Positions 10,049 through 17,314 of a DNA stretch of 64,000 nt are shown piece by piece. The position numbers and the translations under genes were made by a program. Positions within the stretch are counted from its first letter, which is position 1; every line of letters starts with the position of its first letter. The notes below the pieces were generated by a model. The model saw only the letters and a program-made list of their open reading frames with translations. It was not told the origin of the DNA and did not search any database. Origin of the DNA: Microcaldota archaeon (lineage in GTDB: Archaea; Micrarchaeota; Micrarchaeia; Micrarchaeales; CABMGC01); contig JAJYOL010000005.1 in the NCBI GenBank assembly GCA_021796225.1, positions 1 through 64,000 on the forward strand, read 5' to 3'.

Positions 10049-10612
10049 ATGGCTGTCCTTAAACAAGTAGAGAAATGGAAGGCGAAGAAGTGGTACAACA
10101 TATTCGCTCCGAAACTGTTCGGAGAGACAGTCATAAGCGAGATACCGGGCTCTGATGATAAAGGCATGATAGGGCGCATGATAAAGGTAAACATGTCATG
10201 GATAACCCACAAGCCTGAACACTCATTCATAACGGTAGGCATGAAGATAAACAGCATAAACGGAGAGGCCGCACATACCGATTTGAAATACCTTGAACAG
10301 ACATACAGCTACATACACTCATTGGTAAGGAGAAGGCAGAGCGCAATATACACTGTCGATTCGCTCAAGGACAAAACGGGCAAGGCATTCGTACTGAAGC
10401 TTTTGATAATGACGGTAAACAAGGTTGCTACGCCGAAGAAGACTGCGATAAGAAGAGTTATAGCGGACTTCCTTAAGGAGTACACGGCCGCACACGACAT
10501 TGATGAAATAGTCAATGGGTTGATTTCAAACGCCCTTCAAAGAGAAGCAGCTTCGAAAATATTCAACATTGCAGAGATAAACAAACTCGAGCTCAAGAAA
10601 ATAGAATTGTGA
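10049..10612 (+). CDS. 30S ribosomal protein S3Ae (S1e)
   Basis: 187 residues, matching the archaeal/eukaryotic eS1 family: KKWYNIFAPKLFGETV near the N-terminus, FITVGMKINSINGEAAHTDL, and SLVRRRQSAIYTVDSL. The protein sits on the 30S platform near the mRNA exit. Somewhat shorter than eukaryotic relatives, normal for archaea. Probably cotranscribed with S15 (10 nt gap); its 3' end faces the convergent DUF488 gene. Confidence 0.93.
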   Translation: MAVLKQVEKWKAKKWYNIFAPKLFGETVISEIPGSDDKGMIGRMIKVNMSWITHKPEHSFITVGMKINSINGEAAHTDLKYLEQTYSYIHSLVRRRQSAIYTVDSLKDKTGKAFVLKLLIMTVNKVATPKKTAIRRVIADFLKEYTAAHDIDEIVNGLISNALQREAASKIFNIAEINKLELKKIEL

Positions 10613-10638
10613 TTCTGCTCTCGTTTTTACGCCGATTT

Positions 10639-11016
10639 TTATTCAGGTTTTTCTTCTTTTTGCTTCAGCTTGAGCTTTTCTCCGAGAAATTCCGATAATA
10701 CTACGGCATTGTTGTGTTCCGCATCCTGTGAGGCGTAGACAAGCGTTATATCCGTTTTATCCGCAAGCGCTATCATGCTCTCGGATTCTTCGTTTTTTTC
10801 CAGTTCCTTGAGATACTTGCGCCGAAATTCTTCCCATTTTGAAGGATTTTGGGTAAACCATAAGCGCAGATCGTTGCTTGGCGCTATGTCCTTGATCCAT
10901 TTGTCTATGTGTGCCGTGGACTTCTTTACCCCTCTTGGCCACAGCCTGTCAACCAGCACCCTGGTACCATCGGTAACTTCCACTTTATCGAATATCTTTT
11001 TTATTCCGAGAAGCAC
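10639..11016 (-). CDS. DUF488 (YeaO-like) protein
   Basis: 125 residues beginning with GTG. The motifs VLVDRLWPRGVKK and LRLWFTQNPSKWEEFRRKY are the hallmarks of the short DUF488/YeaO family, whose biochemical role is unknown. The C-terminus is a charged lysine/glutamate tail. An AT-rich promoter (ATATTTAAAAT at about 11046-11058 on the minus strand) gives a short leader before the GTG. Confidence 0.85.
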   Translation of the reverse strand: MLLGIKKIFDKVEVTDGTRVLVDRLWPRGVKKSTAHIDKWIKDIAPSNDLRLWFTQNPSKWEEFRRKYLKELEKNEESESMIALADKTDITLVYASQDAEHNNAVVLSEFLGEKLKLKQKEEKPE

Positions 11017-11048
11017 TGGATTACCCGGTTATAATCAGAATGAAGATT

Positions 11049-11567
11049 TTAAATATGTTTTGTACTCGGCGAGCTTTCAGACCTTTTTAACGAGGAGGAT
11101 ATGCCAACGAGTATGCTGATATTCTTAATCAGGGAAACGAGGGAGCTTATGTTCGTCACGCGCCCACCTTTCGTGTGTATGCCCATGTTGGCGAGAAAAA
11201 CTTCGTCTACAGGGTGCATGCCGTTCATGAAAACACCGGATTTCGAAATCCTGCCCATGGAATCGAACATCCCGGCAAGATAACTTTTGGAAAACTCGTT
11301 CTGCATCCTGAAAAGCTTGTCCGACTTGGAACGTATTTCAGCAAGGCGTTTTGCTATGCGCGAATTGTAAAAGTATATGCTGTGTCGTCCTTCCTCTTCG
11401 GTAACCATTATGCGTGTCGGGTCAACTTCAAATAATTTCATTGCGAGCTCCGCAAAATGAGTCTCTATCTCCTTGATGTTAGTTTCAACGCCTACGGCAT
11501 TCTTCTCCTTGAAAGGCGCATTGAGGCCTGCAATGTAGCATATCTCAGGAGTTAATTTTATTTTCAT
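11049..11567 (-). CDS. Free-standing LAGLIDADG-like protein with degenerate motifs
   Basis: 172 residues. Two segments resemble LAGLIDADG helices: CYIAGLNAPFKEKN near residue 10 and YLAGMFDSMGRISKSG near 95, each followed by strand-like sequence as in the homing-endonuclease fold. The acidic metal-binding residue expected in the second motif (LFDADG) is missing (FDSMG), and the first motif also lacks an acidic end. It may therefore be a DNA-binding relative without nuclease activity. There is no host intron or intein around it; it stands alone between DUF488 and the LamG genes. Function unknown. Confidence 0.5.
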   Translation of the reverse strand: MKIKLTPEICYIAGLNAPFKEKNAVGVETNIKEIETHFAELAMKLFEVDPTRIMVTEEEGRHSIYFYNSRIAKRLAEIRSKSDKLFRMQNEFSKSYLAGMFDSMGRISKSGVFMNGMHPVDEVFLANMGIHTKGGRVTNISSLVSLIKNISILVGISSSLKRSESSPSTKHI

Positions 11568-11612
11568 TGCATCGCAATAGTTATAGGGAATTGCACCTTA
11601 TAACGCTGCTGG

Positions 11613-12557
11613 TCATGGTGCCGTATATGAATTTTCCCACGAAGCGGTAAAAGATGCATCAACAGAATTTCCATTGTATCCGTTACCGCCATAGTCATCA
11701 GCATTTCCATTCAATGGCCACCATCCAACTAAATACTGCAATTCTATTGGCGCTCCGCCTATTCCTTCCCGGTATAACGCGCCCACAGTATTTGCAGACA
11801 GAGGCATGTTGTATAATTGCATATTTGCTATTTGCAATCCTGAAGAAACTTCGTCACCTCCGGGAGGATTACTTCCAAAACTCAACGCAGGGATAGAGAA
11901 ATTTGTCAATGCATTAGAACCCAATGCAGTAAAAGTACATGTTTTGGAAACGTTACCATTCACATATAATATTATTGAATCATATTCGCTTACAGTGATA
12001 ACAACGTTGTAAAAACGATATGGGGTTATGCTATTCAACGGTGTAGAACAGGATTGAAGGGAAGGCCAATTTTCTCCGTACGTCAAATCATTGCCAGTAT
12101 TTGCACCTAGTCCTGAAAAATCAAAATTTTGGTTTCCACCTATGCCGTTGTTAGTACTTGCATTATAGATGTCGTATATCGGTGTTGACCAAGGTGATCC
12201 CACGGTACCGCCATAATATGTGCCGGCAGGATTATTATCTGAAAACCATAAAGCAATAGTAAAGTTTGTCGTAGCAAGAGCAAAATGCGTTCCTTCTAAA
12301 GGACGACCATTTAATTGCAATACATATTGCGGAAATTCACCGCTGCAAATTCCCTCAAGATTAATATCGTAATTTGTTCCGGGACCGTTGGGACGGAATA
12401 CTTGGCAACTTCCAGGTTGCGCCTTAGGCGCAAAGTTTGAAGGACTGAATATTCCGAGTGAATAAAGAACGCCAAGGACAACCGCAATGACTAGTATCGC
12501 CCATCCGTAGGTCATGAGATATTCCATTGCGGACTGTAGTCGTAATTTCATATTCAT
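11613..12557 (-). CDS. LamG-domain surface protein with pilin-like N-terminus (pair B, second gene)
   Basis: 314 residues. A class III (QxSxEY-type) prepilin segment, LQSAMEYLMTYGWAILVI, is followed by a hydrophobic helix ending near residue 35, then a conserved stalk (APKAQPGSCQVFRPNGPG). A variable beta-rich LamG (concanavalin-like) domain spans about 75-270 and ends with NMQLYNMPLS. The protein closes with GWWPLNGNADDYGGNGYNG, the motif that normally starts a LamG domain. It begins 4 nt after the stop of the preceding copy, in the context TAACGGGATGAATATG, the same junction as in the other pair. Secreted or cell-surface; ligand unknown. Confidence 0.8.
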   Translation of the reverse strand: MNMKLRLQSAMEYLMTYGWAILVIAVVLGVLYSLGIFSPSNFAPKAQPGSCQVFRPNGPGTNYDINLEGICSGEFPQYVLQLNGRPLEGTHFALATTNFTIALWFSDNNPAGTYYGGTVGSPWSTPIYDIYNASTNNGIGGNQNFDFSGLGANTGNDLTYGENWPSLQSCSTPLNSITPYRFYNVVITVSEYDSIILYVNGNVSKTCTFTALGSNALTNFSIPALSFGSNPPGGDEVSSGLQIANMQLYNMPLSANTVGALYREGIGGAPIELQYLVGWWPLNGNADDYGGNGYNGNSVDASFTASWENSYTAP

Positions 12558-12561
12558 CCCG

Positions 12562-13482
12562 TTATGGTGGGGTATATCCGCCTTGCCACATTCCTGTAAA
12601 TATTACATTTGTTGGCACGCCGTTGTTATTGTTTCCACTGTAGTCGTTTGCATTGCCATTGAGCGGCCACCAACCAGTAAGATTCTGCAATTTTACCGGC
12701 GCTCCCCCTATTCCTGCAGAATAAAGAGAACTGATTTCTACAGGCGTAAGGTACGTGTTGTATGTTTGTACATTAGACATTTTGCCATCCAATTTGCCTA
12801 CCAAACTACCTTGACAACCCGTACTAACACCCCCAAATTCTATTAATGGATTTGGAATACTACTGGATATATTTTGTCCTGATACCGAATCGGAAGCCAC
12901 ACCGTTTAAGTATATAGTTATCGTGCCCGTGCCTGCACCCCCGTTAGCAAGGCTTATAGTGAGCATATTCCATGAGTTAAAAGGTATCACCACATTGGAT
13001 GATGAACCATACCAATTACCTGTGTAATCTTTATTCCATGTTGATACAACTACAGGACTTGCACCTATGTTATATGAACCGCAACCTGGATCTCCAGCAT
13101 AGTTGGTATACGCATCAAAAAAAGTGCCGCCTTCGTTCATATATATCCACATATTTATACTGTAAGAAGGGATATTTGCTATCGGATATGTATTAGCTAC
13201 AATATACCCTGTTCCAGCAAATTGTGCGACGTATTGTGGAAGTTCGCCACTACAGGTTCCTTCTAAATTAATATTGTAATTGGTATTAGGTCCGTTAGGA
13301 CGGAATACTTGGCAACTTCCAGGTTGCGCCTTCGGTGCAAAGTTTGAAGGACTGAATATTCCGAGAGAATACAAAACACCGAGGACAACCGCAATGACGA
13401 GTATCGCCCATCCGTAAGTCATGAGGTATTCCATTGCAGATTGGATTTTCAAATGGTGCAAGCGTACTGACATAAATCCCAT
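12562..13482 (-). CDS. LamG-domain surface protein with pilin-like N-terminus (pair B, first gene)
   Basis: 306 residues with the same plan: short basic leader, IQSAMEYLMTYGWAILVI helix, conserved stalk, variable LamG region with NVQTYNTYLT, and the C-terminal GWWPLNGNANDYSGNNNNG motif. The middle shares little with its neighbour although both ends are nearly the same. The ATG lies about 25 nt from a TATA-like box (13497-13509), so the transcript is probably leaderless. Its C-terminal coding DNA shares a run of about 47 identical bases with the gene at 16302, showing that the first genes of the two pairs are related by duplication or conversion. Confidence 0.82.
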   Translation of the reverse strand: MGFMSVRLHHLKIQSAMEYLMTYGWAILVIAVVLGVLYSLGIFSPSNFAPKAQPGSCQVFRPNGPNTNYNINLEGTCSGELPQYVAQFAGTGYIVANTYPIANIPSYSINMWIYMNEGGTFFDAYTNYAGDPGCGSYNIGASPVVVSTWNKDYTGNWYGSSSNVVIPFNSWNMLTISLANGGAGTGTITIYLNGVASDSVSGQNISSSIPNPLIEFGGVSTGCQGSLVGKLDGKMSNVQTYNTYLTPVEISSLYSAGIGGAPVKLQNLTGWWPLNGNANDYSGNNNNGVPTNVIFTGMWQGGYTPP

Positions 13483-13496
13483 ATCTTAGACACATG

Positions 13497-13509
13497 AATA
13501 TTTTTTAAG
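13497..13509 (-). promoter_or_regulatory. TATA box of LamG pair B
   Basis: CTTAAAAAATATT on the minus strand, centred about 21-25 nt before the ATG at 13482, consistent with a leaderless transcript for the two-gene unit. Confidence 0.45.
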
Positions 13510-13544
13510 CACACTGCTTGCATTGCTCGCGCTAATGAAATATG

Positions 13545-13556
13545 GAAAAGAAAAAG
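13545..13556 (-). terminator. T-rich terminator after the 16S rRNA gene
   Basis: CTTTTTCTTTTC on the minus strand just beyond the 3' arm of the 16S processing stem; pyrimidine-rich T runs are the usual archaeal termination signal. Confidence 0.5.
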
Positions 13557-13561
13557 CAGAA

Positions 13562-13578
13562 TAGATGTAGTCTTGAGC
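13562..13578 (-). repeat. 16S pre-rRNA processing stem, 3' arm
   Basis: A 17-base arm perfectly complementary to 15195-15211 on the other side of the 16S gene. Inside it, AAUG/CAUU-type pairs separated by small opposed A-rich bulges, followed by GAGG/CCUC and CGCG/CGCG, give a bulge-helix-bulge shape, the substrate of the archaeal splicing endonuclease. Confidence 0.8.
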
Positions 13579-13652
13579 TTAATGCGAGGTCGCGAATAAA
13601 CGGAATTAGCTTCTTTGCACACTTGTTTGTTCTCTAAACTTCTAATGAAGTT

Positions 13653-15140
13653 ATGAGGTGATCTATCCGCAGGTTCCCCTACGGATACCTTGTTATGCCT
13701 TAGCCCCCCTCACGAAACCTTAGTTCGAAAGCATCATACGATGCTGCGTCACTAAGGCCTCACTTGGATGACTTGGCAGGCGGTGTGTGCAAGGAGCGGG
13801 GACTCATTCACCGCTCGATAGTGACAAGCGATTACTAGGGATTCCAGCTTCATGAGGGTGAGTTTCAACCCTCAATCCGGACTTTGATTGGTTTTAGGGG
13901 ATTGGCTCCTCATTTCTGAGTTGCAGCCCATTGTACCAACCTCTGTATGCCGCGTGTAGCCCTGAAGATTCGGACTATACTGACGTACCGTCGCCCTCTC
14001 CTTCCTCCTGCTTAAACGCAGGCGGTCTCGACAGAGTGCTCACGCCATCGCTGGCATGATAGCAACTGTCAATGAGGGTCTCGTTCGTTACCGGACTTAA
14101 CCGGAGATTTCACAACACGAACTGACGATCGCCATGCAGCACCTCTCGGCTTGTTAGGTAAGATCTTTAGTCTGGCCTTCATCCTGCCGTCGCTCCAGGT
14201 AAAATTTCCGACGTTGAATTCAATTAAACCGTAGCATCCACCCCTTGTGTGCTCCCCCGCCAATTGCTTTAAGTTTCAACCTTGCGGCCGTACTCCCCAG
14301 GCGGCAGACTTAACAGTTGTCCTACGATACTGCACCTATTCGTGATAGGTGCAACACCAGAGTCTGCATAATTTACTGCTAGGGCTACTCGGGTATCTAA
14401 TCCGATTCGTTCTCCTAGCCTTCGTCACTCACCGTCGGATGCGTTCTGGTCAGGCGCCTTCGCCACCGGTAGTCTTCATAGGATTATAAGATTTTACCCT
14501 TACCCCATGAATACTCCTGACCTCTTCCGCTCCCTAGCCAAAAGGTATCTTATGCACTCGTTGACGTTATGCGCCAACATTTCACATAAGACGGTTTTAG
14601 CCGGCTACGGACTCTTTAAGCCCAATAATAGTGAACACCACTTGTGCCGCCGGTATTACCGTGGCGGCTGCCACCGGTCTTACCCAGCACTTATTCTCCA
14701 AGCTGACTAAACTTGGCAAAAGATGCACCGAAGTGCATCACTCAGACTCCCCTCATCACACTTACGTGCATTGTGAAGTTTTCGCGCCTGCTGCACGCCG
14801 TAGCGCTAGGGCCATTGTCTCAGTGCCCTTCTCGGGGCTCTTACTCTCATATCCCCTACGGGTAATAGGTATGGTGGGCCGTTACCCCGCCATCTGCCTG
14901 ATCCGACGCAGTCTCATCGCAGAGCGGTAGTGCTGCAATTTGCACACCTTTTGAGCTAGAATTCATTCCAGAATTTCTAGCCTATATGGTATTAGCCTCA
15001 GTTTCCCAAGGTTATCCCCTTCTCTGTGGTAGATTGACCACGCGTTACTGAGCCGTACGCCGCCCAACGAAGCCGTTGGGCTGACTTGCATGGCTGTCGA
15101 AATCTGATAGCAGTGTCCTCCAGCAGCATCGACTGGAGTT
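13653..15140 (-). rRNA. rrs: 16S ribosomal RNA
   Basis: About 1,488 nt. The 5' end reads ACTCCAGTCGATGCTGCTGG (archaeal norm ATTCCGGTTGATCCTGCCGG) and the 3' end carries GATCACCTCAT, a shortened anti-Shine-Dalgarno. Archaeal identity comes from the 344 region (GTGCAGCAGGCGCGA) and the 915 region (plus-strand GTGCTCCCCCGCCAATT), each with one change from the usual probes. The 530 loop and decoding site hold rare substitutions (see findings). The gene has its own promoter, processing stem and terminator. No 23S, tRNA-Ala or 5S gene follows; LamG genes flank it instead. No intron is evident. Confidence 0.97.
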
Positions 15141-15194
15141 AATTAACTTAATTATGATGCTAAAGCAATTGCGTTTCGCGAGCCTCTTTACATT

Positions 15195-15211
15195 GCTCAA
15201 GACTACATCTA
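15195..15211 (-). repeat. 16S pre-rRNA processing stem, 5' arm
   Basis: Perfect 17-base inverted match to 13562-13578. It lies about 55 nt before the mature 16S 5' end, the usual place for the archaeal 16S leader stem. Confidence 0.8.
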
Positions 15212-15306
15212 ATTCCAATAGGAATTTTCACGTGCCACAGCATAAATGAACATAGTTAGAACAACTATGAATGAAGCTATAGCAAGATAACAATTTGTAT
15301 GAATAG

Positions 15307-15317
15307 GTTTATATACG
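15307..15317 (-). promoter_or_regulatory. TATA box of the 16S rRNA gene
   Basis: Minus-strand CGTATATAAAC preceded by a GC-rich GGTCGGGCGAA stretch. It predicts transcription start near 15285, about 75 nt before the processing stem. The 15212-15423 stretch otherwise shows no gene. Confidence 0.65.
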
Positions 15318-15423
15318 TTCGCCCGACCCAGCGGCATATAATATCAACGTCAACATGATGGCGGATTATTGCGTTTGGAAGGCATCCGAAATCGCACTTT
15401 CATATCATATGCACGCCACGAGG

Positions 15424-16296
15424 TTATGGTGAGACGTATTCGCCTTGCCATGTGGCGCTATATCGAACGTCATATGGCACCCCGTCATTATTATTGCCGC
15501 TGTAGTCTTCAGCATTTCCATTCAAAGGCCACCAGCCTATGAGATGTTGCAGGTCTGTAGGCACGCCTCCGATACCTTCATTGTAGAGTGCGCTTACGTC
15601 GTTAGCGGTTAACGACGCATTGTATATTTGAACGTTTGCTATTGAAAAGGACGCATTTCCAGCCATGCCAATGAACAGATCGCCATTTGCATTATTGAAT
15701 GACATGTTTCCAGAGAGTGTTCCCTTATACGCCTGAACGCCGTTTACGTACGTATAAATGGAATTTGCAGAGGAATTGTACGTTCCGGTATAATACTGCC
15801 ATTTGTTTAACGTTGCGCTCGGAGTGACGGTAATCCACGCCTGTCCGTTTGGAGTAATTATGGACCAGATAATCTCCAAGCTGTTAGGATTCATATACAT
15901 GAAATATTGGCTGTTTATGTGTTTGCCCACCATAACGGGAAACTGCCCTGCACCAGTGGCGGAAAAGGTATTCATCCAGAAGGATACTGTAACCGTCTGG
16001 GTCGGATTCAGCATTAATGAATTTGCAACCGTAACATATCCAGTTCTGTCAAATTGCGCAACATATTGTGGTAGTTCACCACTGCAAACCCCTTCAAGAT
16101 TTATATCGTAATTTGTTCCGGGACCATTGGGACGGAATACTTGGCACGAACCAGGAGACGCCTTAGGCGCAAAGTTCGAAGGACTGAAAATTCCTAGAGA
16201 ATACAAAACACCTAGGACGACCGCAATGACTAGTATCGCCCATCCGTAGGTCATGAGGTATTCCGTTGCAGATTGGAGTTTTGATCCCATATTCAT
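15424..16296 (-). CDS. LamG-domain surface protein with pilin-like N-terminus (pair A, second gene)
   Basis: About 290 residues starting MNMGSKLQSATEYLMTYGW, with the same stalk, LamG region (FDRTGYVTVANSLML, NVQIYNASLT) and C-terminal GWWPLNGNAEDYSGNNNDG. I use ATG 16296 because it lies just after the stop of the upstream copy in the context TAATCGGGATGAATATG, matching the junction of pair B; an in-frame ATG at 16329 would overlap that gene. The Ser/Ala in the class III motif is SAT rather than SAM. Product is probably exported and assembled by a pilus machine. Confidence 0.8.
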   Translation of the reverse strand: MNMGSKLQSATEYLMTYGWAILVIAVVLGVLYSLGIFSPSNFAPKASPGSCQVFRPNGPGTNYDINLEGVCSGELPQYVAQFDRTGYVTVANSLMLNPTQTVTVSFWMNTFSATGAGQFPVMVGKHINSQYFMYMNPNSLEIIWSIITPNGQAWITVTPSATLNKWQYYTGTYNSSANSIYTYVNGVQAYKGTLSGNMSFNNANGDLFIGMAGNASFSIANVQIYNASLTANDVSALYNEGIGGVPTDLQHLIGWWPLNGNAEDYSGNNNDGVPYDVRYSATWQGEYVSP

Positions 16297-16301
16297 CCCG
16301 A

Positions 16302-17228
16302 TTACGGCGGTGTATATCCACCCTGCCATGTTCCGGTAAATATCACGTTTGTTGGCACGCCGTTGTTATTGTTTCCACTGTAGTCGTTTGCATTACCATT
16401 GAGCGGCCACCATCCGACCAGATGTTGTAAATCTACAGGCGCAGCTCCGATGCCTTGACTGTATAAAGCGCTTATTGCATTGGCCGATAAAGTTGTATTA
16501 TACGTTTGCACGTTAGACTCATAACCTATCATGTCATTACCTGGACCAGTATGCCCTAACCCATACGCACCTAGTGTAAGGTCATTTTGAAGCCCTGCTG
16601 CGCCACCGGATGAAAACGAACATTCCTGGCCAGATACGTACAGTACCGATGTAGTGGCATTCATGGTCTCAACTACAAAGTACCACTTGTTCATACTGAT
16701 CCCATTAATATGGCAATTGCCGCTGGACCCGCCGTGTATGAAGAAGGTAAAACCAGTGCTTGTAGCCCCCGGATATGAGTTAGGATATGACTGCAGACCT
16801 ATGGCATTGTTAGATTCCGTGTTAGACCACCACTCCTGCACCCCGTTGGAAGAATTGAATCCGGACACTTCTATCCATCCAGTGTATGAAACAGAATTCT
16901 GATAAAATCTAGGATTTAGGCTTGATATCCACACCAGAGAATCTTCGCCATTGAATCCTGCAACATACGTAGGCAGTTCGCCGTTACATGTGCCCTCCAA
17001 GTTCGCATCATACGATGTGCCTGGTCCATTCGGCCTGAACACCTGGCACGAGCCGGGCTGCGCCTTCGGCGCGAAGTTCAACGGATTGAAAATGCCTATA
17101 GAGTACAGCACGCCCAGAACGACAGCGATGACGAGTATGGCCCATCCGTAAGTCATGAGGTACTCCATTGCGGATTGGAGTTTCTGGTGCTTCATCATGG
17201 ATCGTGGTTTGCTGTTTCTGCAGGCCAT
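16302..17228 (-). CDS. LamG-domain surface protein with pilin-like N-terminus (pair A, first gene)
   Basis: About 308 residues: basic leader (MACRNSKPRSMMKHQK), LQSAMEYLMTYGWAILVI helix, conserved stalk, variable LamG region with a small Gly/Ser-rich loop and two cysteines, and the C-terminal GWWPLNGNANDYSGNNNNG motif. A TATA box at 17251-17260 lies about 27 nt before ATG 17228, supporting a leaderless start there; 17234 and 17198 are alternatives. The 5' coding third uses GC-richer synonymous codons than the other copies, while its 3' end is almost identical to the gene at 12562, so the gene is a mosaic. Confidence 0.8.
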   Translation of the reverse strand: MACRNSKPRSMMKHQKLQSAMEYLMTYGWAILVIAVVLGVLYSIGIFNPLNFAPKAQPGSCQVFRPNGPGTSYDANLEGTCNGELPTYVAGFNGEDSLVWISSLNPRFYQNSVSYTGWIEVSGFNSSNGVQEWWSNTESNNAIGLQSYPNSYPGATSTGFTFFIHGGSSGNCHINGISMNKWYFVVETMNATTSVLYVSGQECSFSSGGAAGLQNDLTLGAYGLGHTGPGNDMIGYESNVQTYNTTLSANAISALYSQGIGAAPVDLQHLVGWWPLNGNANDYSGNNNNGVPTNVIFTGTWQGGYTPP

Positions 17229-17250
17229 AAGCATTTTATTCGGATGGAAT

Positions 17251-17260
17251 ATTTATAATT
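17251..17260 (-). promoter_or_regulatory. TATA box of LamG pair A
   Basis: Minus-strand AATTATAAAT, about 27 nt upstream of the chosen ATG. Confidence 0.5.
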
Positions 17261-17314
17261 TGAGTTGTGACGCTCCACTGACGATAATGTCTTGATTCAT
17301 GTTGACCGGCAGAT

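Noticed and set aside
13483-13652. A 23S rRNA, 5S or tRNA-Ala gene after the 16S gene.
   Set aside because: The 170 bases hold only the trailer stem, a T-rich terminator and the promoter of the next LamG gene.
14069-14930. Open frames of 64-99 codons on both strands within 13650-15140.
   Set aside because: They lie wholly within the 16S rRNA gene, whose sequence is conserved for RNA structure, not coding.
11613-17228. Repeated blocks in the LamG genes as a CRISPR or tandem-repeat array.
   Set aside because: The repeats are in-frame coding segments at gene ends about 1 kb apart, with no short regular spacers. No CRISPR array or cas gene was seen anywhere in the window.
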